Source: Clostridia bacterium (lineage in GTDB: Bacteria > Bacillota_A > Clostridia > Oscillospirales > QAKW01). From it: a DNA stretch of 28,968 nucleotides. Positions 23,685 through 28,968 of the stretch are shown one piece after another. The stretch is taken from assembly GCA_017396865.1 (NCBI GenBank), contig JAFQKO010000163.1, forward strand, positions 1 to 28,968, written 5' to 3'. The stretch's first letter is position 1; the number at the start of each line of letters is the position of its first letter. The notes beneath the pieces are model-generated. The model searched no databases, had not been told where the DNA came from, and worked only from the letters and a program-made list of their open reading frames with translations. Both the position numbers and the translations under genes were made by a program.

Positions 23685-24130
23685 CGAAGCTGCTCATTTT
23701 CCTTTGCAATAATCGCATTCACGCGGCGCTCATGGCGACCGCCCGCCTCAAACTCGGCCGAGAAATATTCCTCGGTGATCTTCAGCGCCAGCTCGATGCC
23801 CAATACGCGGGCGCCCATGCAAAGGATATTACTGTTGTTGTGCACCACGGTCATCTTGGCGGAATAGCAATCGTTGCAAACGGAGGCACGAATGCCGCGC
23901 ACCTTATTGGCGGCCATGCTCATGCCGATGCCGGTTCCGCAAACGAGGATGCCCTTCTCGGCCTCGCCCTTGGCAACGGTCTCCGCTACCAGGAAGGCAG
24001 CGTCGGTATAATCGCAGCCGTCCACGGTGCCGTCGTAGATGATCTTATTCTCGACGCCCATTTCGTTCAATTTTTCAGAGAGGATGGGAAGCCATTCGGT
24101 TCCCGCCTTATCACAGCCCAATACTACCAT
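23681..24130 (-). CDS. rpiB: Ribose-5-phosphate isomerase B (RpiB/LacAB family)
   Basis: This 149-residue protein has the RpiB fold with the catalytic Cys64 in ILVCGTGIGMSMAAN (61-75), H97 in VVHNNSN and the C-terminal GGRHERRVNAI. It interconverts ribose- and ribulose-5-phosphate, or a related sugar phosphate. The usual Asp-His of the first loop reads GCDKAG (5-10), with Lys in place of His, which may mean altered substrate. It overlaps tsaB by 20 bp. The ATG at 24130 is preceded by AAAGGAG at longer than ideal distance. Its place between tsaB and yybS is not part of the usual block. Confidence 0.92.
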   Translation of the reverse strand: MVVLGCDKAGTEWLPILSEKLNEMGVENKIIYDGTVDGCDYTDAAFLVAETVAKGEAEKGILVCGTGIGMSMAANKVRGIRASVCNDCYSAKMTVVHNNSNILCMGARVLGIELALKITEEYFSAEFEAGGRHERRVNAIIAKENEQLR

Positions 24131-24809
24131 TTTCTTTTTGCTCCTTTTTCATTTGATATTCCCGCTCCGCCTGCGACAGCCTGAAATAAGCAGGCACCAG
24201 CCGCTCCGGCGGTGCGGGCTCCAAAAACGCAGCCGCATGGGCAACGCTTTTACCCAAAATTTGATTTTGATCGCTCATCACGATCCGATCGCCGTCTGCC
24301 ATCGATTGCAGCAGATAGGCACCGTCGCCCAGCAGGATCGCAGGGGAATCCAGCCCTTCGATCAGCCGCTGCGCTTCTTCCACCGCGCAGGCACGATCCT
24401 CGATCACCGCCACGGGCTTGCCCGCCTCATCGAAGGTATACGCTCCCATATAAACCTGCTTACAGCGGGCATCCAGCAGCGCCACCGCCACCCGTCCGCT
24501 CGCCCTTTCGTTGCAGGCCAGCGCCATCAGGGTTGGTACCCCGATGCAGGGGCGCTTAAGCGCCATGCCCTTCACCAGCGCACAGCCGATCCGCAGCCCC
24601 GTGAAGGAGCCGGGGCCGTTGGTAACGGCGAAGGCATCGATCTCTGCCAAAGGCAGATTGGCTTTTTTTAAGGTTTCGTCGGTCAGCGGCAGCAGCATCT
24701 GGCTATGGGTGAGCCCCGCATCCGCAAAGCCCTCCGCCAGGATCCGACCCTCCTCGCTGACAGCGACCGCCGCGGTTTTACCCGCGCTGTCGATACTGAG
24801 TAGTTTCAT
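24111..24809 (-). CDS. tsaB: tRNA threonylcarbamoyladenosine biosynthesis protein TsaB
   Basis: This 232-residue protein is an ASKHA-fold, inactive TsaD paralogue. It starts LLSIDSAGKTAAVAV and has the hallmark TNGPGSFTGLRIG (about 63-75). TsaB scaffolds TsaD and TsaE in making t6A37 on ANN-decoding tRNAs. Its length fits the family. It overlaps tsaE (ATGA) upstream and rpiB downstream. tsaD and rimI, often next to tsaB, are not in this window. Confidence 0.95.
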   Translation of the reverse strand: MKLLSIDSAGKTAAVAVSEEGRILAEGFADAGLTHSQMLLPLTDETLKKANLPLAEIDAFAVTNGPGSFTGLRIGCALVKGMALKRPCIGVPTLMALACNERASGRVAVALLDARCKQVYMGAYTFDEAGKPVAVIEDRACAVEEAQRLIEGLDSPAILLGDGAYLLQSMADGDRIVMSDQNQILGKSVAHAAAFLEPAPPERLVPAYFRLSQAEREYQMKKEQKENGSIGL

Positions 24810-25234
24810 GCTTCATTCTCCAAGGTAATGATCCGCTCGCCCTCCTGCTCTCCATAGGTCAAGGTGAGGCGCCAAGCGTCGGCAGGCAGCAGCGTTTCGA
24901 TATTCTCGCTCCATTCGATCAGCAAAAGCCCGCCGCCCAGATAATCATAATAACCGGTGCTGAACAGGCTATCCTCCCCATCCACCCGATACATATCAAA
25001 ATGATAGACGGGAAACGGGCCGGTATGATATTCATGCACCATGGCAAAGGTGGGGCTTGTAACCTCATCCTTTACCCCAAGCGCTGCGCAGAGGCAGCGG
25101 ATAAAGGTGGTTTTCCCCGCACCCAGATCGCCGAAAAAGGCCAGCACCTCAGTGCCGGAGAGCAGCGGCGCTATGGCGCGGGCTGCCGCCTCCGTTTCCG
25201 AAAGGTTGCGGCACAGATACCTATTTTTCATCAT
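24806..25234 (-). CDS. tsaE: tRNA threonylcarbamoyladenosine biosynthesis ATPase TsaE
   Basis: This 142-residue P-loop ATPase has Walker A GDLGAGKT (35-42), SPTFAMVHEY, HFDMYRV and LLIEWSEN, all typical of TsaE. It supports turnover of the TsaB-TsaD complex in t6A synthesis. It is the first gene of the ten-gene operon. Two ATGs compete (25234 and 25231). The second is 7 nt from GGAG and may be preferred. The consensus promoter at 25266-25294 drives it. Confidence 0.95.
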   Translation of the reverse strand: MMKNRYLCRNLSETEAAARAIAPLLSGTEVLAFFGDLGAGKTTFIRCLCAALGVKDEVTSPTFAMVHEYHTGPFPVYHFDMYRVDGEDSLFSTGYYDYLGGGLLLIEWSENIETLLPADAWRLTLTYGEQEGERIITLENEA

Positions 25235-25265
25235 AGATCTCCATTATATATTTAATCAGTATGTA

Positions 25266-25294
25266 ATTATATCATAGGATCTGATCTTTTTCAA
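25266..25294 (-). promoter_or_regulatory. Promoter of the ten-gene tsaE-ftsH operon
   Basis: Read on the minus strand, -35 TTGAAA (25289-25294) and a perfect -10 TATAAT (25266-25271) are 17 bp apart. It is the only strong promoter seen for the next 10 kb of minus-strand genes. Confidence 0.87.
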
Positions 25295-25303
25295 GGAAAT
25301 TAC

Positions 25304-25332
25304 TTGAGATTTTTTCGGATAGTTGTTATAAT
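25304..25332 (+). promoter_or_regulatory. Promoter of the RodA-type gene
   Basis: TTGAGA (25304-25309) and TATAAT (25327-25332) are 17 bp apart. It shows that the longer reading frame opening at 25304 is not the true start; the ATG at 25364 follows AAGGAGG. Confidence 0.87.
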
Positions 25333-25363
25333 ATATAACAAACAACGGAAAGGAGGCGGCAGA

Positions 25364-26491
25364 ATGCTGCGACAATTCAAGATTTTCATGCAATACGTAC
25401 TGCGACGGATCGATTGGATCCTGCTGGCGTTGGTTGCGGTCACCTGCATTTTCGGGCTGGTTCTGATCTCCTCTGCCACCGCCTCCTTCGGCACCAAAAA
25501 GCTGGTGATCATCCAGGCCTTCGGCATCTGCGCCGGCATCTTCCTCTGCATTGTGCTGTCGGTTTTGGATCACGAAAACATCGCCCACTTTTCCGTTCCG
25601 ATCTACGTTCTTTGTATCCTGATGCTGCTCTTTACGCTGATCTTCGGCAAGGAGGTTATGGGCAATAAAAACTGGATCGCCCTCGGCCCCATCAACGTGC
25701 AGCCCTCGGAGTTCGTTAAGATCGGATTTATCATCACCTTTTCCAAGCACCTGAGCAAGGTGCGGGAATATATCAACAGCCCCCGCGCGCTGATTCTGCT
25801 GCTGCTTCATTTTGCGGTGATCGCCGTTTTGGTGATCCGCGGCGGCGACCTCGGCACCACCTTGGTTTTCCTTTTCATCTTCCTCGCCATGTTGATGGCG
25901 GCAGGCTTGCATTGGGGCTATTTTTTGGCAGGCTTTTCGGTGATCGGCATCTCCGCTCCGCTGCTCTTTAATCAGCTTGAAACCTATCAGCAGATGCGCA
26001 TTTTGGCAGTCTATGATCCCTCTCTCGACCCGCTGGGCTTTGGCTACCATACCATTCAAAGCAAGATCGCCCTCGGCAGCGGCGGGCTGACCGGCTCGGG
26101 GCTATACAACGGCATTCAGACCCAATACAGCATTCTGCCCGAAAAGCAGACCGACTTTATCTTTTCGGTTTGCGGCGAGGAGCTGGGCTTTGTGGGCTGC
26201 CTGCTGGTGATCCTTTTAGAGGTGGCGATCATCTTCCGTATCCTTTACATTGCTCGCAAATCAGCCAACCACATGGGCTCCTTCATCTGCATCGGTCTTG
26301 CCGCCATGCTTTTTATGCAGGCGGCGGAAAACATCGGCATGTGCCTGGGGCTGCTGCCCGTTATCGGCCTGACCCTCCCTTTCATGAGCTACGGCGGCTC
26401 TTCGGTGCTTGCCCTTTGTATGTCGATGGGACTGGCGATGTCGGTCAACGCAAATCGACCGACCGATTCTTTCTTTAAAGAGGCGAAATAA
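25364..26491 (+). CDS. rodA: SEDS-family cell-shape/wall polymerase, RodA-like
   Basis: This 375-residue polytopic protein has about ten membrane segments and SEDS motifs NWIALGPINVQPSEFVKI, GSGGLTGSGL, LPEKQTDFIFSVCGEELGF and IGMCLGLLPVIGLTLPF followed by MSYGGSS. The conserved Asp in KQTDFIF is the residue needed for glycan polymerisation. RodA builds lateral wall peptidoglycan with a class B PBP; the IGM and GLLPV pattern favours RodA over FtsW or SpoVE, but this is by eye. The start at 25364 is supported by AAGGAGG and by the promoter location. It is transcribed alone, divergent from tsaE, and ends at a strong terminator. Confidence 0.88.
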   Translation: MLRQFKIFMQYVLRRIDWILLALVAVTCIFGLVLISSATASFGTKKLVIIQAFGICAGIFLCIVLSVLDHENIAHFSVPIYVLCILMLLFTLIFGKEVMGNKNWIALGPINVQPSEFVKIGFIITFSKHLSKVREYINSPRALILLLLHFAVIAVLVIRGGDLGTTLVFLFIFLAMLMAAGLHWGYFLAGFSVIGISAPLLFNQLETYQQMRILAVYDPSLDPLGFGYHTIQSKIALGSGGLTGSGLYNGIQTQYSILPEKQTDFIFSVCGEELGFVGCLLVILLEVAIIFRILYIARKSANHMGSFICIGLAAMLFMQAAENIGMCLGLLPVIGLTLPFMSYGGSSVLALCMSMGLAMSVNANRPTDSFFKEAK

Positions 26492-26528
26492 ATGACGGTT
26501 ACCACGCAACCCTTTAACGGCGTATAAC

Positions 26529-26572
26529 AACTAAAAAAACAGGGTGCCCGAGGGCACCCTGTTTTTTTAGTT
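26529..26572. terminator. Bidirectional terminator overlapping the trmB stop codon
   Basis: A 21-bp stem (26529-26549 with 26552-26572) has a GC core AGGGTGCCC and A7/T7 shoulders. The trmB stop codon (26567-26569) lies inside the stem. It ends both the RodA-like gene (+) and trmB (-). Confidence 0.93.
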
Positions 26573-27226
26573 ATATAAGATCTTATACGTCTCTTCGGTG
26601 GGATAGGCCACGAAGCGGTTGATGGGCGTACCCATGGAGGAGAATCGCTCCTCATATTCCGTCATGATGTTGGGGGTATCGGTGCTGTGGAGATCGTAGG
26701 TCAGCTCCTCCAGGCGGAAGCCCAGCTCGGTGAACTCCTCCACCGAAAAGTCAAAGAGGGGGCGGTTATCGGTCTTAAAGCAGATCTTGCCCTCCTTTTT
26801 CAAAAGGGGCAGATAGGCCGCCACCATCCGCCGATGGGTCAGCCGCCGCTTGGCGTAGCGGGATTTCGGCCAGGGATCGGAGAAATTCAAATAGATCACA
26901 TCCATGCTCTCGGCGGGGAAATACTCCGTCAGCGTGCCGGCATCGAGGCAGAAAAAGCGGATGTTCTTCAGCTCCTTTTTCTGTGCCTTTTCCATCGCCA
27001 TCACCAGGCAATCCATCACCCGCTCGATGGAGATATACTGCCGATCGGGATTCTGCTCCGCCAGCGTAACGATAAAGCGACCCTTGCCGCTGCCGATCTC
27101 CATCTCCAAGGGCTTTTCGGCCTCAAACACTTCACCGAACCGCTCCAAAAGCCCTTCGGTTTCTACGGTATAGTCTGCGCAGCGCTCAAACCGCGCGTCT
27201 GCGTTCTTCTTTTTTCTCATTCTCAT
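26567..27226 (-). CDS. trmB: tRNA (guanine-N7-)-methyltransferase
   Basis: This 219-residue protein carries the SAM site EIGSGKG (43-49), the TrmB signature NFSDPWPKSRYAKRRLTH (114-131) and CFKTDN later on. It methylates G46 in the tRNA variable loop. GGAG lies 11 nt before the ATG, slightly long. A weak promoter (-35 TGGAAA, -10 TAAAAT, 17 bp apart, minus strand about 27251-27280) may lie upstream. It is monocistronic, with its end inside a terminator stem shared with the RodA gene. Confidence 0.96.
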   Translation of the reverse strand: MRMRKKKNADARFERCADYTVETEGLLERFGEVFEAEKPLEMEIGSGKGRFIVTLAEQNPDRQYISIERVMDCLVMAMEKAQKKELKNIRFFCLDAGTLTEYFPAESMDVIYLNFSDPWPKSRYAKRRLTHRRMVAAYLPLLKKEGKICFKTDNRPLFDFSVEEFTELGFRLEELTYDLHSTDTPNIMTEYEERFSSMGTPINRFVAYPTEETYKILYN

Positions 27227-27292
27227 TGGTTTCCACGCTCCTTTTCTTTATTTTACTATACAGACCACTATTTTTCCATCGTCAAAATATAC

Positions 27293-27329
27293 AAAAATCG
27301 CCGCATTTTTTTGGTATGCGGCGATTTTT
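27293..27329 (-). terminator. Terminator of the BNR protein gene
   Basis: A 14-bp stem (27293-27306 with 27316-27329) with a 9-nt A-rich loop and a T5 run on the minus strand begins 8 nt after the stop codon at 27337. It isolates trmB from the upstream pnuC-BNR operon. Confidence 0.88.
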
Positions 27330-27336
27330 ATGAAAT

Positions 27337-28398
27337 TTACTCAATTGATTGAAGCGCAATCTTACCGATTCCCAAACGGCAGAGCACGTTCCCATCGGCG
27401 GCGTTTCCGCGGCAGTAGGCGATCAGGATATGGCCGTCCTTGGTCTCAAAGAGGGCGGGATAGCAATAGCCCCGCTCATCGCTTTCCTCGATATAATTGA
27501 GCGGCCCGAACTCCACGCAATCAGCACTTTTACGGATGACCCACGGGGTTCTGCCCCAATGGTCGGGATGATGCCGATCACGGCAGTTATGGTTGGGGAT
27601 GGGATTATAAACGGCATAATAATTCCCCGCTATTTTTTTGATCTGCATGGGGGATGCGGGCGAGGTGAACTGCGAGGGCTGGAAGGACTCAAAGCCCTCA
27701 AGACCATCCTCCGACCATGCCTCATACTGGCAATAGCCGTTGGTGCGCGCCCAGATATAATAGCGGCCCTCTGCCTCGAGCATACCCGGCTCCTGATAGC
27801 CGTGCCCCGCATGGATCCGCTCGGTGGGGGTATCCTCCCACTCCGTACGGGTAAAGGTTTTACCGTCGTCCTCCGAAATAAGAATCGTTGTGGTGGCGGG
27901 GGCCCGCTTTTTTTGAATTAAAATCTCTGCCGGCAGGGCCGCGGCGGGTGCCGCGATCCGTCCGTCGGACAGACGGATAAACCGATCGTTATTCACAACG
28001 TAATAGGCGGGCGGAAATTTGCAAACGCACCGTTCCGCTTTAAAGGTTTCGCCGTCGGTAGAGACGGTTCTGCCGAGGGTGGTGGTAAAATCACTTTCCT
28101 TGATGAGAAAATAGAAGGCAAGATCACCGTTTTGCTGCTCCATCGCCGAAACGCTCATCACGTTCTTGGTGCCGAAAAAGGAGGCGGGCGCAATGCAGCG
28201 GGGCTCGCTCCAGCTTTCGCCCTCATCATAGGAGGTGATCAGATAGATATCGCAGGGAGCATGGTCATTGCAGTCCGAGCCGCTATAGCGGCTGTAGGCA
28301 AAGAGGATCTCCCCCTTTTTGCCCCGCAGGAAGGCGCCCTCGCTGTTGCGGGGGTTATTCTCCGAAGGGGGCAGTTGATGGATTAAGCGGTAGTTCAT
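27337..28398 (-). CDS. BNR-repeat / sialidase-fold protein, cytoplasmic
   Basis: This 353-residue protein resembles the six-bladed propeller of exo-sialidases and related BNR proteins. Asp-box-like repeats are SYDEGESW, STDGETF and SEDDGKTF; YIWARTNG and a C-terminal GHILIAYCRG segment are also family-like. No signal peptide or membrane anchor is present, so it would act in the cytoplasm, on imported oligosaccharides or a glycan-linked metabolite. The sialic acid arginine triad cannot be confirmed by eye, so activity is unproven. The ATG at 28398 is chosen over an upstream ATG (28428) because AAAGGAG precedes it and it forms an ATGA overlap with the permease gene. Confidence 0.75.
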   Translation of the reverse strand: MNYRLIHQLPPSENNPRNSEGAFLRGKKGEILFAYSRYSGSDCNDHAPCDIYLITSYDEGESWSEPRCIAPASFFGTKNVMSVSAMEQQNGDLAFYFLIKESDFTTTLGRTVSTDGETFKAERCVCKFPPAYYVVNNDRFIRLSDGRIAAPAAALPAEILIQKKRAPATTTILISEDDGKTFTRTEWEDTPTERIHAGHGYQEPGMLEAEGRYYIWARTNGYCQYEAWSEDGLEGFESFQPSQFTSPASPMQIKKIAGNYYAVYNPIPNHNCRDRHHPDHWGRTPWVIRKSADCVEFGPLNYIEESDERGYCYPALFETKDGHILIAYCRGNAADGNVLCRLGIGKIALQSIE

Positions 28399-28968
28399 AT
28401 TTCTTCTCCTTTCGTGGCGCGTAGCCAAAGAATCGCCGCTTCGGTGACCCGAAACAGGTTATAGGCAGAAATCACAACGTAGTTCAAATTCGAAGGATCT
28501 TTAATCGCCAGCAAGATCCAAAGGATCAGCCCGATCAGGCAGTTTGCCATCCCGAAAAATTGGGAATCCACATAGCGGCGCGCCACCAGCAAAGTTACGG
28601 CATTTCCCACCACAAAGCTCAAGGCATCCACCGCAGGGAAACTGCCGGAACGGAAGAACGGCAACAGGCAAAAAACGCCCCACACCGCAAGGATCAAACC
28701 GAGCACGATCAGCACCCGCCGAACCCCCAAAAATTTTAATTCGGTGTTTTTACCATGGGAATGACGCTTCCAACTGAAAAAGGTATAGACCTGCATCGGA
28801 GCGGAGATCGCCACCGCGCTGATCATCGAAAAGTAAACACCCTCGCTGTAATAGGAAAAACCGTAGAGCAGTGAATTGGCCGCGCCCAGCAAAAAGGTAC
28901 GGCGGTCGGCATGGGCATTGAGCACCTGCACCACCAAGGTAATCAACGTCGGCAACGTTTTGATAAAG
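28395..28968 (-). CDS. pnuC: PnuC-like nicotinamide riboside/mononucleotide transporter, 5' end cut
   Basis: This is a membrane protein of at least 191 residues whose reading frame stays open to the window edge, so the true start may lie beyond 28968. A TTG at 28955 is the only start candidate seen inside. Recognisable features are LLGAANSLLYGFSYY, PMQVYTFFSWKRH and a conserved late GMANCLIGLILWILLA segment, with about six hydrophobic segments. PnuC proteins facilitate uptake of nicotinamide riboside, or related vitamins, trapped by phosphorylation. The stop overlaps the start of the BNR gene (ATGA), so both are translationally coupled. Substrate is by family only. Confidence 0.78.
   Translation of the reverse strand, partial: FIKTLPTLITLVVQVLNAHADRRTFLLGAANSLLYGFSYYSEGVYFSMISAVAISAPMQVYTFFSWKRHSHGKNTELKFLGVRRVLIVLGLILAVWGVFCLLPFFRSGSFPAVDALSFVVGNAVTLLVARRYVDSQFFGMANCLIGLILWILLAIKDPSNLNYVVISAYNLFRVTEAAILWLRATKGEEI

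Overview
The window looks like chromosome from a clostridial Firmicute (Bacillota), probably a gut or other host-associated member of the Oscillospirales/Eubacteriales type. The evidence is the conserved Firmicute gene strings yybS-gdpP-rplI-dnaB and tilS-hpt-ftsH, purine-rich GGAGG ribosome-binding sites, AT-rich intergenic stretches with near-consensus sigma-A promoters (17-bp spacers), and a lipoprotein with an LAGC lipobox. Coding DNA is moderately GC-rich. No phage, integrase, transposase, CRISPR array or rRNA was seen. The organism is inferred, not proven.

Layout. 1-244: a near-perfect palindrome carrying two head-on tRNA-Ala(GGC) genes around a terminator. 374-5385: a membrane-anchored polysaccharide deacetylase (+), an acyltransferase/Gfo-Idh oxidoreductase pair (-), a GIY-YIG protein (-), an SGNH hydrolase (+) and a small, apparently frameshifted gene coupled to it. 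5389-5848 has no protein gene but holds a promoter, a structured candidate ncRNA and a terminator. 5849-8967 (-): two endonuclease/exonuclease/phosphatase (EEP) paralogues, one a lipoprotein, and an AbrB-type regulator with a DMT permease. 9098-10609 (+): a COG2509-like FAD dehydrogenase. 10642-14031 (-): the operon glycerate kinase, PHP phosphatase, MTA/SAH nucleosidase, glycerophosphodiester phosphodiesterase. 14123-15046 (+): a DUF4838-like protein. 15084-25234 (-): ten tightly packed housekeeping genes (tsaE, tsaB, rpiB, yybS, gdpP, rplI, dnaB, tilS, hpt, ftsH) behind one consensus promoter. 25364-26491 (+): a RodA-type SEDS protein. 26567-27226 (-): trmB. 27337-28968 (-): a BNR/sialidase-fold protein coupled to a PnuC-like permease cut by the window edge.

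How it fits together. The ten-gene unit co-expresses tRNA modification (t6A by TsaE/TsaB, lysidine by TilS), c-di-AMP breakdown (GdpP), replication (DnaB), ribosomal protein L9, purine salvage (Hpt) and membrane proteolysis (FtsH). Around it are carbohydrate and envelope genes plus metabolite recycling enzymes. Most transcription units are bounded by bidirectional hairpin terminators or divergent promoters, so operon limits can be read with fair confidence.

The points most worth a second look are the orphan structured RNA at 5581-5843 with a T-box-like core, a hyphenated palindrome (GTGTAAAATTACAC) present three times in the same orientation, the tRNA fold-back palindrome at the left edge, the operator-like repeat directly downstream of the AbrB-type promoter, and the probable frameshift in the small gene after the SGNH hydrolase.
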